Shown here: positions 34,497 through 43,781 of the stretch, one piece after another | How positions within the stretch are numbered: the stretch's first letter is position 1 | How the letters are laid out: each line of letters opens with the position of its first letter | Source of the DNA: JADJOM01 sp046327715 | GTDB lineage: Bacteria; Gemmatimonadota; Gemmatimonadetes; Gemmatimonadales; GWC2-71-9 | Reading direction: 5' to 3' | Assembly: GCA_046327715.1 (NCBI GenBank) | Contig: JAXLXY010000012.1 | Location: forward strand, 1-64,000 | Length of the DNA: 64,000 nucleotides | The notes under the pieces: model-generated | Database searches by the model: none | What the model was told of the DNA's origin: nothing | The model's input: the letters and a program-made list of their open reading frames with translations, nothing else | Position numbers and translations under genes: made by a program

Positions 34497-37400
34497 ATGC
34501 TCGTCCTTGCCACGCTGTACCTCGCGGGCTCCCTCGTCCGCCCCGCCGCGGACACCACCCGGAAGAAGCTCGACAGCCTGCCGCTGGTCCCCACCCGCAC
34601 CGTGGAATTCGAGACCAGCGAGGGCACCTGGCTCTCCCTCGACGTCTCGCCGGACGGGCAGACCCTCGCCTTCGAGCTGCTGGGCGACATCTACACCCTG
34701 CCGATCGGCGGGGGTCGTGCCACCCCCATCACGCGGGGGCCGGCCTTCGACTCCCAGCCCCGGTGGTCGCCCGACGGGACGCGGCTGGTCTTCCTCTCCG
34801 ACCGCGACGGCGGCGAGAACGTGTGGACCATGCGTCCCGACGGCACCGGGACGAAGGCCGTGAGCAAGGGGGAGAACAACCTGTACGCCTCGCCCGAGTG
34901 GACCCCGGACGGGGACTACATCGTGGCCTCGCGCACCAACGCCCCGCTGGGCAGCAGCTACCAGCTGTGGCTCTTCCACAAGGATGGCGGACCGGGCCAG
35001 AGCCTCACCAAGGACGACAAGGGTGTCGGCGCCCTCGGCTCCGGCCGGGGGACCAACATCAACAGCCTCGGCGCCGCGTTCGGGAAGGACGGGCGCTACC
35101 TGTGGTACGCCCGCAAGCGCGGCGGGTTCGGGTACAACATCGACATCTCGCAGTGGCAGCTGGCCATCTTCGACCGCCAGACGGGGCGCATCATTCCCCA
35201 GACCGACGTGTACGGCAGCGCCATGCGCCCCGCCCTCTCGCCCGACGGCCGCTGGCTGGTGTACGCCGTCCGCCACGATGCCGAGACCGGGCTGCGGCTC
35301 CGCGACCTGGAGTCCGGCGACGAGCGGTGGCTCAAGTACCCGGTGCAGCGGGACGACCAGGAGTCGCGTTTCACGCGGGACCTCATGCCCGGCGCCTCCT
35401 TCACGCCGGACAGCCGGGCGTTCATCACCACCTGGGGCGGGCGGATCTGGCGGGTGGACCTTGCCACCCAGGCGGCGGACGAGATCCCGTTCGTGGCGCC
35501 GGTGCGGCTGGAGCTGGGCCCGCTGGTGCAGGTGGCCACCCCGGTGGACACCGGGGACATCCTGCTGCGACAGGTGCGCGATCCTTCGTTCTCGCCCGAT
35601 GGCAGCCGGCTCGTCTTCTCCGCGCTCGACCGGCTCTACGTGATGCCGCTGCCCAACGGCACGCCCCGCCGCCTCACCAGCGACACGGTCCTCGAGCAGC
35701 AGCCGCGCTGGTCACCGGACGGGCGGAGCGTGGTGTACGTGACCTGGGGGAACGGGGGCGGCTACATCCAGAGCGTGGCCGCGGACGGCCGGGGCAAGCC
35801 GGTCCGGCTCACCACGGCGCCGGCGTTCTACCAGGCGCCGGCCTGGTCGCCGGACGGGGCCCGCATCGTGGCCATCCGGGGCCCCCGCGCCGCGCGGGTC
35901 ACCGAGTCGTTCGGACCGGGCTACGACCTGGTCTGGCTTCCGGCCTCCGGCGGCACGCCCACGCGGGTGGCGCCGGTGACCCCCGGCGGCCGGCCCCACT
36001 TCGCGCGCGACCCGAACCGGATCTATCTCTATGATCCCGGCGACGGCCTGGTCTCGATGCGCTTCGACGGCACCGACCGCCGGGCGCACCTCAAGGTGAC
36101 CGGCTTCACGGTGAACGCCCCGGGGGCGGAGCCCAACGGCGCCGACGAGGTGCTGATCGCGCCCGACAGCACCCGGGCCCTGGCCCTGGTCAACAACTAT
36201 GTCTACCTGGTGCAGCTGCCGCAGACCGGCCAGCAGCCGCTGGTGCTCAACGTCGCCGACCCGTCGGCGACGGCCTTCCCCGCCGTCCGCCTGACGAAGG
36301 TCGGCGGCGACTTCATCGCCTGGCAGCCCGACGGCCGCGGCGTGACCTGGGCGCTCGGCCGGAGCGTCTTCCGCTACGACCTCCCCCGCGCCGACTCCCT
36401 CGCGCGGGGCAAGGCGTCCGCCGACTCCGCGCGCGCCGACTCCCTCAAGCAGGCGGGCGACAAGCCCGACTCCGCCTTCAAGGCCCGGGTCGACTCCCTG
36501 GCCAAGGCGCCGGCCTACGAGCCGGCCCGGCTCGACGTGGCGGTGCGGGTGCCGCGCGACGTGCCCCGCGGCACGGTGGCGCTCACCGGCGCCCGCGTCA
36601 TCAGCATGCGGGGGGACGAGGTGATCGAGGGCGGGACCGTGGTGATCACCGACAACCGGATCGCCTGCGTGGCGCGCGAGTGTCCCGTGCCCGCGGGGGC
36701 GAAGCTGATCCCCCTCGACGGCAAGACGATCATCCCCGGCCTGGTCGACGTGCACGCCCATCCCTGGCCGGCCTGGGGCGTGCACCAGCCCCAGGTCTGG
36801 AAGTACCTGGCCAACCTCGCCTGGGGCGTCACCACCACCCGTGACCCGCAGACCTCGACAACCGACGTCCTCACCTACGCCGACCGGGTCGAGACCGGGA
36901 CGCTGCTCGGGCCCCGCATCTACCACACCGGCCCCGGCGTCTTCGGCCCCTACATCGAGGAGCCGTTCACGTCGCTCGACGAGGTCCGCAACGCCCTGCG
37001 CCGCTACAGCGAGTTCTACCGCACCAACACCATCAAGCAGTACATGGCAGGCAATCGGAAGCAGCGGCAGTGGGTCATCATGGCGGCGAAGGAGCAGGGC
37101 CTGATGCCCACCACGGAGGGCGGGCTCGACTTCAAGATGAACCTGACGATCGCCATGGACGGCTACCCCGGGCACGAGCACAGCCTGCCCATCATGCCGC
37201 TCTACCAGGACGTGGTGACGATGTGGGCCCGGGCCGGCATCACCTACACCCCGACCCTCCTGGTCTCCTACGGCGGCCCGTGGAGCGAGAACTGGTTCTA
37301 CGAGCACTACGACATCCACGACGATCCCAAGGTGCGCCGCTTCATCCCCCATGCGGCCATCGACGCCCGGGCCGAGCGCCGGCCCTGGTTCCGCGACAAC

Positions 37401-37850
37401 CAGTACGTCTTCCAGCGCCTCGCCGAGGGGGCCCGCCGCATCGTCGAGGCGGGCGGCAAGGTGGGGCTCGGCGGGCATGGGCAGCTCGATGGCCTCGGCG
37501 ACCACTGGGAGCTGTGGGCCATCGCCTCCGGCGGGATGCGGCCGCTCGACGTGCTCCGGGTCGGCACGATCTTCGGCGCCCAGTCGATCGGCCTCGACGG
37601 TGACCTGGGCAGCCTCGAGCCCGGCAAGCTCGCCGACCTCGTGGTCCTCGACGGCAATCCCCTCGAGGACATCCACCAGACCAACACCATCCGCTACGTC
37701 ATGAAGAACGGCCGCCTCTACGCCGGGGACACCCTGGATGAGGTCTACCCCCGCCGGCGGGCGCTCGAGGCGCAGTGGTGGTGGGACGCGCAGGCCAGCG
37801 TCGGGGCCGCCGGCGTCCCCCACGGCGACGACGTGCCCGCCGAGCGGTGA
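34497..37850 (+). CDS. Exported TolB/WD40 propeller-amidohydrolase fusion
   Basis: 1117 aa from ATG 34497 after an N-terminal signal (LVLATLYLAGSLVRPAA). Residues about 40-640 hold a TolB-like propeller with repeated SPDGxxLxF blades (for example RWSPDGTRLVFLSDRDGG and RWSPDGRSVVYVTWGNGG). A charged Ala/Asp/Ser linker (about 645-680) follows. Residues about 695-1090 are an amidohydrolase: GARVISMRGDEVIEGGTVVI, metal-binding HAH at about 751 in LVDVHAHPWPAW, and the closing LEPGKLADLVVLDGNPLEDI. Known as imidazolonepropionase-related or dipeptidase-like fusions; substrate unknown, acting outside the cytoplasm. The stop shares one base with the next ATG. Confidence 0.9.
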   Translation: MLVLATLYLAGSLVRPAADTTRKKLDSLPLVPTRTVEFETSEGTWLSLDVSPDGQTLAFELLGDIYTLPIGGGRATPITRGPAFDSQPRWSPDGTRLVFLSDRDGGENVWTMRPDGTGTKAVSKGENNLYASPEWTPDGDYIVASRTNAPLGSSYQLWLFHKDGGPGQSLTKDDKGVGALGSGRGTNINSLGAAFGKDGRYLWYARKRGGFGYNIDISQWQLAIFDRQTGRIIPQTDVYGSAMRPALSPDGRWLVYAVRHDAETGLRLRDLESGDERWLKYPVQRDDQESRFTRDLMPGASFTPDSRAFITTWGGRIWRVDLATQAADEIPFVAPVRLELGPLVQVATPVDTGDILLRQVRDPSFSPDGSRLVFSALDRLYVMPLPNGTPRRLTSDTVLEQQPRWSPDGRSVVYVTWGNGGGYIQSVAADGRGKPVRLTTAPAFYQAPAWSPDGARIVAIRGPRAARVTESFGPGYDLVWLPASGGTPTRVAPVTPGGRPHFARDPNRIYLYDPGDGLVSMRFDGTDRRAHLKVTGFTVNAPGAEPNGADEVLIAPDSTRALALVNNYVYLVQLPQTGQQPLVLNVADPSATAFPAVRLTKVGGDFIAWQPDGRGVTWALGRSVFRYDLPRADSLARGKASADSARADSLKQAGDKPDSAFKARVDSLAKAPAYEPARLDVAVRVPRDVPRGTVALTGARVISMRGDEVIEGGTVVITDNRIACVARECPVPAGAKLIPLDGKTIIPGLVDVHAHPWPAWGVHQPQVWKYLANLAWGVTTTRDPQTSTTDVLTYADRVETGTLLGPRIYHTGPGVFGPYIEEPFTSLDEVRNALRRYSEFYRTNTIKQYMAGNRKQRQWVIMAAKEQGLMPTTEGGLDFKMNLTIAMDGYPGHEHSLPIMPLYQDVVTMWARAGITYTPTLLVSYGGPWSENWFYEHYDIHDDPKVRRFIPHAAIDARAERRPWFRDNQYVFQRLAEGARRIVEAGGKVGLGGHGQLDGLGDHWELWAIASGGMRPLDVLRVGTIFGAQSIGLDGDLGSLEPGKLADLVVLDGNPLEDIHQTNTIRYVMKNGRLYAGDTLDEVYPRRRALEAQWWWDAQASVGAAGVPHGDDVPAER

Positions 37851-39502
37851 TGCGCCGACCCGGCTCGGGGATCCTCGCCGGAGTCCTCCTGCTCCTGGCC
37901 GGCACCGGCGCCCGGGCGCAGCAGGTGCCTGCCCGGCCCCTCGCGGCGGCGGAGCGGGCGTATGAGGCAGCCCGCTACTGGGGCGATCGCGTCAGGCTCA
38001 TCAGTTCCCTGGCGAGTGATTCCACACCTGACGGGGTCCCCGCCGACCACGCCCGTGACAGCCTGGCGCTGGCTGAACGGCGCCTGCGGGCGCTGCTCGC
38101 GGAGCTGGACGGCGTCTCACTCGACTCCGCGGACCGGACGGTGCGCACCGTCATGGCCAGGGCCCTGCGGCAGCAGGAGGGCGCCGAGAATCCGTCCGGC
38201 GGCGAGCCGCCCGCCGTCACCTGCAGTGATGCCGCGCCGGCCACCGACGCCCTGCCGGACCTGACCGCGCTCACGATGGCCTGCTACGGTCGCGCGGCCA
38301 ACGCGGTCATCATGGATGGCGACACCCTCAATCGGCTCGCGGTGCTGGGCCGCCTGGCCCGGACCGGTGACCCCGGCGCCCGGCGCCGCCTCTTCCTGGC
38401 CCTGGCGCCGGTATGGGAAAGCGTCAACGGCGATGACCGCCCGGACAGCCGGTACCGCACGCTGCTCCGGCTGCGCCGAGCGGCGTGGGATGCCGGGCCG
38501 TCCCCGATCGAGCGGAAGGGGCCCGCCGTCGGCCTCCCCGTGGGGCAGCTCGAGGCGTGGCTGGTCAGTGCGCTTTCGGCCTGGCGGCGGACCGGGCCGG
38601 ACAGCCTGGTGGAGCCGTGGGACTGGTACTACGCCAACGGCGAGGCGAGCCGCCGGCTCGGCCCCCGGATCGCCACCGTGGCGGCGATCGAGCGGGTGAC
38701 CCGCGCGTACTATGCGACGATCGGCGCCGACCTCGACCAGCTCGGCGTGCGCTTCGACCTGGCGCCGCGGCCCGGGAAATATCCCGTGGCATACACCGAC
38801 TTCGGCGCCCATCGCCGGGTGGATGATGCCGGCCGGCTCCGCGCCGCCGAGCCCTGGGTGTTCGCCAGCTACCTGGAAGGCGGTCTCGACAACCTGGCCG
38901 AGCTGCTGCACGAATCGGGGCATGCGATCCACATCGCGGCCATCCGGGGACGGCCCACCCTGGCCGACTGGCCGGACAACGACACCTTCACCGAGGCGCT
39001 CGCAGACCTCGCCGCCCAGGAAGCCTACGAGCCCGCGTGGCAGCTCCGGTTCCTCGCCGACAGCGCGCCGCTGGCCGCGTCGCTCCGCGCGCGGTACGCG
39101 GGGATCATGCTGGACATGGCCTGGGCGCTCTTCGAACTCCGGGTGCACCGCACACCGGAGGCTGATCCCAATCGCGCCTGGGCCGACATCACCTCGACCT
39201 ACCTCGGCATCCGCCCGCATCCCGAGTGGTCCTGGTGGGCGATGCGTGGCCAGCTCGTGGAGGACCCCGGCTACCTCATCAACTACGCGCTGGGCGCCTT
39301 CATGGTGGCCGACATCCGCGCCCGGCTGATCGCGCTGCTCGGGCCCGGGGCCTGGACCGACCCGCGTGCCTACGACCTGCTCTCCCGACGACTCTACCGG
39401 GACGGGCTGGCTCGCCCCTCGCGCGTGGTGCTCGAGGACTTCCTGGGCCGCCCGCTCTCCGCCGAGCCGCTGCTCGCCGACCTGCGCCGCCTCCGGCCAT
39501 GA
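37850..39502 (+). CDS. Exported M3/M2-type metallopeptidase-like protein
   Basis: 550 aa from ATG 37850 (TGATG with the upstream gene). Signal peptide with GVLLLLAGTGARAQ. Mainly helical; the metal site LLHESGHAIHIAAI has HESGH at residues 354-358, and DTFTEALADLAAQEAYEP about 30 residues later supplies the likely third ligand Glu, the arrangement of M3 and M2 peptidases. Length fits an M3-like enzyme. The substrate is probably oligopeptides. Coupled to the amidohydrolase and to the next membrane protein, so these exported hydrolases form one operon. Confidence 0.75.
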   Translation: MRRPGSGILAGVLLLLAGTGARAQQVPARPLAAAERAYEAARYWGDRVRLISSLASDSTPDGVPADHARDSLALAERRLRALLAELDGVSLDSADRTVRTVMARALRQQEGAENPSGGEPPAVTCSDAAPATDALPDLTALTMACYGRAANAVIMDGDTLNRLAVLGRLARTGDPGARRRLFLALAPVWESVNGDDRPDSRYRTLLRLRRAAWDAGPSPIERKGPAVGLPVGQLEAWLVSALSAWRRTGPDSLVEPWDWYYANGEASRRLGPRIATVAAIERVTRAYYATIGADLDQLGVRFDLAPRPGKYPVAYTDFGAHRRVDDAGRLRAAEPWVFASYLEGGLDNLAELLHESGHAIHIAAIRGRPTLADWPDNDTFTEALADLAAQEAYEPAWQLRFLADSAPLAASLRARYAGIMLDMAWALFELRVHRTPEADPNRAWADITSTYLGIRPHPEWSWWAMRGQLVEDPGYLINYALGAFMVADIRARLIALLGPGAWTDPRAYDLLSRRLYRDGLARPSRVVLEDFLGRPLSAEPLLADLRRLRP

Positions 39503-40158
39503 TCCGCACCCCGCTCTCCGCGGTGGACGCCGCCGACCGCGCCCAGTTCCTCTCGCTGTTCATCCGGGTGCTCATCTTCGGGCTGCCGCTGCTCATGGCC
39601 GGCGAGGCGGTGGGCGTGGCCCGGGGCTGGTACGGCGGGGGCACCCTCCTCGTCCTGTACGTCCTGAATATCCCGTTCGTCTTCCTCGCCACGGGACTGC
39701 TCTTCGGCCTGATGGAAAAGGCCGCGTCCGGCTTCACCCGCACGGTGCTCGGCGGTGGCAATATCCCCCCCGACCCGGCCCACTCGGGTTGCGAGTCGCT
39801 GGTGGCCCGTGGCTTCTACCGCGAGGCCGCCGACGCCTACGCCGCCCACATCGCCGCCCATCCGAGGGACAACCTGGCCCGCGTGAAGCTGGCGGAGGTC
39901 CACCGGGCGCACCTGGGCGCCGCGGAGGCCGCCGAACGGCTCTACCTCGAGGTGCGACGCAACACGCCGAGCCCGCGGGAGGAGATCCTGGTGGCGAACC
40001 TGCTGATCGAGCTGTACCGGGCCACCGGGCAGCGGGGGCGCCTCATGAGCGAACTGGCGCGGTTCGCTGAGCGCTACCGCGGCACCCGCGGCGGCGCGGA
40101 AGCCGCCCGGGCCCTGCAGGAGATGAAGCGGGAAGGTCTAGGGGACCGGGAAGGGTAG
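39499..40158 (+). CDS. Membrane-anchored TPR-like protein
   Basis: 219 aa from ATG 39499, overlapping the peptidase stop as ATGA. Two membrane helices (residues 18-38 and 48-70; FIRVLIFGLPLLMAG, TLLVLYVLNIPFVFLATG) form a hairpin, followed by a soluble helical domain of two to three TPR-like units (RGFYREAADAYAAHIAAHP, NLARVKLAEVHRAHLGAAE). No family recognised. Its 3' end overlaps the convergent RCC1 gene by 21 nt. Confidence 0.65.
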   Translation: MIRTPLSAVDAADRAQFLSLFIRVLIFGLPLLMAGEAVGVARGWYGGGTLLVLYVLNIPFVFLATGLLFGLMEKAASGFTRTVLGGGNIPPDPAHSGCESLVARGFYREAADAYAAHIAAHPRDNLARVKLAEVHRAHLGAAEAAERLYLEVRRNTPSPREEILVANLLIELYRATGQRGRLMSELARFAERYRGTRGGAEAARALQEMKREGLGDREG

Positions 40159-41301
40159 GACCGGCGTGGGCTGCAGGGCGTCGGCGCGGGTGGAATCGCC
40201 GAACTGCCCGACGTTGTTGCGCCCCCAGCAGTAGAGCACGCCGTCGGTCGTGCTCGCGCAGGTGTGGTTGCCCGCGGCCGAAAGGGTGGAGAACCTGAGC
40301 CCTCCCGCCACCGCCACGGGGACCGGCGTGGGCAGGAAGTCGGCGTTCCCCAGCTTGCCGTAGATGCTCGATCCCCAGCACCACGCCTCCCCTGCCGCCG
40401 TCCGGGCGCAGGCATGCTCCCGCCCAAGGGTGAGTGCGGTGAAGTGCCGCCCCCCCGACACCGCCTCCGGCAGCACGACCGGCGTCGCCGAGAGCTCGCC
40501 GGTGCCCAGTTCGGCGGTGAGGTTGTCCCCCCAGCACCAGGCCGTCCCCGTCTCGAGCAGCCCGCAGCTGTAGTAATTGCCGGTCTCGACGGTGCGGAAG
40601 CGGTGTCCCCCTCCGACCGGCCGGGGGAGTGCACTTTCCACGGTGTCGCCCGCGCCCAGCTGGCCCCGGAAGTTGGCTCCCCAGCACCAGGCCAGGGCAT
40701 CCTCGGCGATGGCGCAGGTATGGGCCCCGCCGGCCGAGAGCTGCGTGAAGCGGAGGGTCGTCTGGACCGGCACCGGCTCGAATCGATCGAGCGTGTCACC
40801 GACACCCAGGCGGCCATCCTCACCCTGGCCCCAGCACCACGCCACCCCGGCGCGGTCGAGCCCGCAGGTGTGCGCGTTGCCGGCACTGATCGAGCGGAAC
40901 CGGATCCCACCCGCCACCGGAAGCGGCACCGGTTCCCGCCCCGAGAGCCGCCCGATGCCAAGAACCCCGATGAAGTTGGTGCCCCAGCACCACGCGGCAT
41001 TGTCTCCCGTGAGGCCGCAGGCGTGAAACTCCCCGCTGGTGATGGCGCGAAGCTCGAGGGGAAGGGCCAGCGGCTGCGGGGTACGGTAGATCGTGGTGTC
41101 GCCGTTGCCGAGCTGCCCGGTCAGGCCGGCGCCCCAGCACCAGCCCTGTCGCGAAAGGTCCACGGCGCAGGTGTAGTCCCCGGCCGCCGCCACGAGGGTC
41201 ACCGGCATCGCGCCGCCGCGGCCCGGGCCGGTGCTGTCGCCGCAGCCCGTGCCAGTCAGCACGAGCCCCAGGGCCAGCAGCCGGCGGGCAGGCGGTCGCA
41301 T
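40138..41301 (-). CDS. RCC1-repeat lipoprotein
   Basis: 387 aa from ATG 41301. Lipoprotein signal with lipobox LTGTGC (residues about 16-21). Then seven RCC1-type blades, each with the pattern [HY]xC...CWG..GxLGxG (for example HTCGLDRAGVAWCWGQGEDG), forming a seven-bladed propeller. Each blade carries a Cys pair, which suggests disulfide-stabilised blades in an oxidising compartment. Bacterial secreted RCC1 proteins are common in this kind of organism, but their function is not known. Last gene of a minus-strand group with sulfotransferase and phosphoesterase; its 3' end overlaps the convergent TPR gene by 21 nt. Confidence 0.85.
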   Translation of the reverse strand: MRPPARRLLALGLVLTGTGCGDSTGPGRGGAMPVTLVAAAGDYTCAVDLSRQGWCWGAGLTGQLGNGDTTIYRTPQPLALPLELRAITSGEFHACGLTGDNAAWCWGTNFIGVLGIGRLSGREPVPLPVAGGIRFRSISAGNAHTCGLDRAGVAWCWGQGEDGRLGVGDTLDRFEPVPVQTTLRFTQLSAGGAHTCAIAEDALAWCWGANFRGQLGAGDTVESALPRPVGGGHRFRTVETGNYYSCGLLETGTAWCWGDNLTAELGTGELSATPVVLPEAVSGGRHFTALTLGREHACARTAAGEAWCWGSSIYGKLGNADFLPTPVPVAVAGGLRFSTLSAAGNHTCASTTDGVLYCWGRNNVGQFGDSTRADALQPTPVLPFPVP

Positions 41302-41303
41302 CG

Positions 41304-42155
41304 TCAGGCGTGGTGCAAGGTGAAGACCCCGATCTCGGGGGGACATCGGAAGCGGGCGCGGATGCCGCTGGTCCCGATCCCGCGGGAAACGTACAACGGC
41401 CCGAAGGTGTCACGGTACCAGCCCGCCACGAACCGCCCGCTGGCGGGCGGGGTGATCGGCGGGAGCAGCGGTGGCCGAATCTGGCCCCCGTGCGTGTGAC
41501 CGGCAAGCGCAAGCGCCGGTCGCGGGAGGCCGCGGGTCCGGAGGAGGTCGGCGTAGCCTGGGGCGTGGAAGGCCCAGAGCTGCGGCGCGCCCGGTGCGGC
41601 ATCGCGCAGGGCGCCCTCGGGATCGGGGGCTCCGGCACGGGCATCATCCAGTCCGATGATCGCGAGGCGCGCCCCGCCCCGTTCCACCGCGAGGCTCCGG
41701 TTGTACAGCAGGGTGGCCCCCGCCGCCGCGGCCGTCCGCTCCATGGCCTCGGCCGTCACCCCGACCTGGTGCTCCCAGTTGCCCAGCGTCACCACGGTGG
41801 CCAGCCGGCCGCGGCACGCCGCCAGCCAGGGGGTGAGCTCCCGGAGCTGGGCGGTGTGCTCGACCAGGTCCCCGGTCACGATCGTGAGATCGGGGGCGAG
41901 CTCCGCCGCCAGTGACATGACCCGCCGCGCGGCCGGGTGCAGCCCGGCATAGAGGTGCAGGTCGGTGAGGTGGAGAATGGTGAGGCCATCGAGCGCCGGC
42001 GGGAGGCCGGGAACCGGGACCGGCAGGCGGCTCACCTGGACCCGCCGTGGCGCCCAGGTGAAGGCATCGACCCCGGCACCCGCCGCCCCCGCGGCGAGGC
42101 CGCCCGCCGCCAGCAGGAACGCACGGCGGGACAGGGGCGCGATGCGTCGGGTCAG
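41304..42155 (-). CDS. Tat-exported calcineurin-like metallophosphoesterase
   Basis: About 283 aa. Metallophosphoesterase motifs: ILHLTDLHLY, IVTGDLVEHT, VTLGNWEHQVG (GNW instead of the usual GNH) and LALAGHTHGGQI. The N-terminus has a twin-arginine signal (SRRAFLLAAGGLAAG), so export is via Tat. No ATG, GTG or TTG start is available near the signal. The likely start is CTG at 42155, overlapping the sulfotransferase stop as CTGA; ATC at 42143 is the other option. Similar to YkuE-type exported phosphoesterases acting on lipid-linked or nucleotide phosphates; substrate unknown. Confidence 0.82.
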   Translation of the reverse strand: MTRRIAPLSRRAFLLAAGGLAAGAAGAGVDAFTWAPRRVQVSRLPVPVPGLPPALDGLTILHLTDLHLYAGLHPAARRVMSLAAELAPDLTIVTGDLVEHTAQLRELTPWLAACRGRLATVVTLGNWEHQVGVTAEAMERTAAAAGATLLYNRSLAVERGGARLAIIGLDDARAGAPDPEGALRDAAPGAPQLWAFHAPGYADLLRTRGLPRPALALAGHTHGGQIRPPLLPPITPPASGRFVAGWYRDTFGPLYVSRGIGTSGIRARFRCPPEIGVFTLHHA

Positions 42156-43273
42156 GCGCGGCCTGCCGCGGGCAGGTCCGGGTACAGGCGGGCCAGCGGG
42201 AGGTCGCTGTCCGCGAGTGCGGCCACGCTCCAGGCGGCGACCCGCTGGCGCACCGCCTCCGGGACGTCCTCGTGGCGGTTCGCGGTGCCGCTCACGAAGA
42301 GCTCGGCGTTGGTCTGCAGGATGTGCGGCGGATGCATCTCGAAGCTGCCCTGGTGCCGCTGCATGTACCCGAAGCTCGTCTTCTCGACCACCTGCGCGAG
42401 CTCGGCATCGCTGAGCGGCGCCATCCCGAGGAACTGCACCACCTGCCGGATGATCGCCGCCGGGTCTTTCTTGAGGTCCTCGAACAGCACGAACAGCACA
42501 TTGCCGTCCCGGCGGCTGCGTTCCCACCAGCCCTTCACGTGATCGGGCCAGGTTCCCCACCACATCAACTCCGGTGAACAGTACCACTCCTCGAACGCCG
42601 CGAGCGGCGGGGCCATTCCGCCCACGTTGGTCACCACGAAGTCGATGCAGCTCGCGAAACAGGAGACCGGGTGCCGCGCCACGTAGATGTACCGGGCCCC
42701 CGCCCCGCGCGGGCAGAGCTGTGCCGGCAGGTGGGTCTTGATGATCCGTGACGGGCGCTCGGCGCCCAGCAGCGGCGCCTCGTCGAGGGACACGCTCTTC
42801 CGGCCCTCCAGCCAGGGCGCAACCGCATACAGCGCCGTGCCGCTCTCCACCAGCCGCCCGCCCCCGCGATGCAGCACCTCGTAGACGATGTGCTCCATCC
42901 AGGTGGTGCCGCACTTCATCTGGGTGGCCACGAAAACATCCTCCGGCCGCGCGGCATACGCCTCGGCGCGGGCAAACGACTCGGGACTGCAGCTGCCGTG
43001 CGGCGCCGAAACGCCCTTGTACTGGAACGCGACCCGCCGGAAGTCCATCTTGGCCAGCTTCGCATTCAGCCACAGGAGCGGCGCCAGCAGCCGCGCATGC
43101 CGCGCCAGGGTCCGCTTGAAGGCCTCCCGGCCCGCCGGCGGCAGGCCGTAGTAGCGCAGGCCCACCGACTGCTCGTCCTCCCACTTGAGGACCATCGAGA
43201 GGTAGACCCCCAGCACGATGTACAGGCCGAACAGCACGCCAAGGGGGGCGAGGATCCACCAGACAAGCGACAT
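42152..43273 (-). CDS. Membrane-anchored sulfotransferase
   Basis: 373 aa. One N-terminal membrane helix (WWILAPLGVLFGLYIVLGVYL) is followed by a sulfotransferase domain. 5'-phosphosulfate-binding loop VFVATQMKCGTTWMEHIVYE (residues about 115-134), catalytic-region IIKTHLPAQL, 3'-phosphate site YVARHPVSCFASCIDF, and the C-terminal LFVLFEDLKKDPAAIIRQVVQFLG. It transfers sulfate from PAPS to an unknown acceptor (lipid, glycan or small molecule) at the membrane surface. First gene of the 43.3-40.1 kb group. Confidence 0.9.
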   Translation of the reverse strand: MSLVWWILAPLGVLFGLYIVLGVYLSMVLKWEDEQSVGLRYYGLPPAGREAFKRTLARHARLLAPLLWLNAKLAKMDFRRVAFQYKGVSAPHGSCSPESFARAEAYAARPEDVFVATQMKCGTTWMEHIVYEVLHRGGGRLVESGTALYAVAPWLEGRKSVSLDEAPLLGAERPSRIIKTHLPAQLCPRGAGARYIYVARHPVSCFASCIDFVVTNVGGMAPPLAAFEEWYCSPELMWWGTWPDHVKGWWERSRRDGNVLFVLFEDLKKDPAAIIRQVVQFLGMAPLSDAELAQVVEKTSFGYMQRHQGSFEMHPPHILQTNAELFVSGTANRHEDVPEAVRQRVAAWSVAALADSDLPLARLYPDLPAAGRA

Positions 43274-43411
43274 GGAATCCGGTCTCCAGGATGACGGATG
43301 CGCCGGCCTGGGCGCCCCGCAGGGTGGGGCGTTGCCAGGGACGGGCGATGGCGGGAGCGTGGCCGGCGGCCGGCCATCGGCGGGAATCTACCGGGGAGCC
43401 CCCGGGACCGA

Positions 43412-43753
43412 CTACTGGGCCGGATCGGGCTCGATGCGGATCACGTCCACGATCTGCCCGACCATGCAGGTACTCATCACGTCGGTCCGCTTCCGGAGGA
43501 CCAGCGTGAACCGCTTGCCGTCGGAGAGCACCTCGGCGGGGGCCTGGTCAGGCCGCAGCTCGTACCCGGTGCCGTCGGCGGCCTCGAAGCGCCAGCAGTT
43601 GGCCCCGACGGGGGTCTTGGTGACGGTTCCGGTGGCCCGGAACTCGTCGGTGGCCAGGGCCGGCATGTTGGCTCCCTTCGGCGGACAGGCGGCGAGGACC
43701 ACGAGCCCGAGCAGGGTCCCGCCGGCCCCCAGTCGGCGATGCAGGCGCGCCAT
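43412..43753 (-). CDS. Small lipoprotein of unknown function
   Basis: 113 aa from ATG 43753, chosen because GGAGG lies 5 nt upstream; the ATG at 43765 has no Shine-Dalgarno. Signal peptide with lipobox LAAC (GLVVLAACPPKG). The mature part is a small beta-rich domain (RATGTVTKTPVGANCWRFEA, RFTLVLRKRTDVMSTCMVGQ) with two further Cys. No family recognised. Last gene of the 47.9-43.4 kb group. Confidence 0.7.
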   Translation of the reverse strand: MARLHRRLGAGGTLLGLVVLAACPPKGANMPALATDEFRATGTVTKTPVGANCWRFEAADGTGYELRPDQAPAEVLSDGKRFTLVLRKRTDVMSTCMVGQIVDVIRIEPDPAQ

Positions 43754-43781
43754 CTCGACCTCCATGGGTGGAGGCCGGAGT

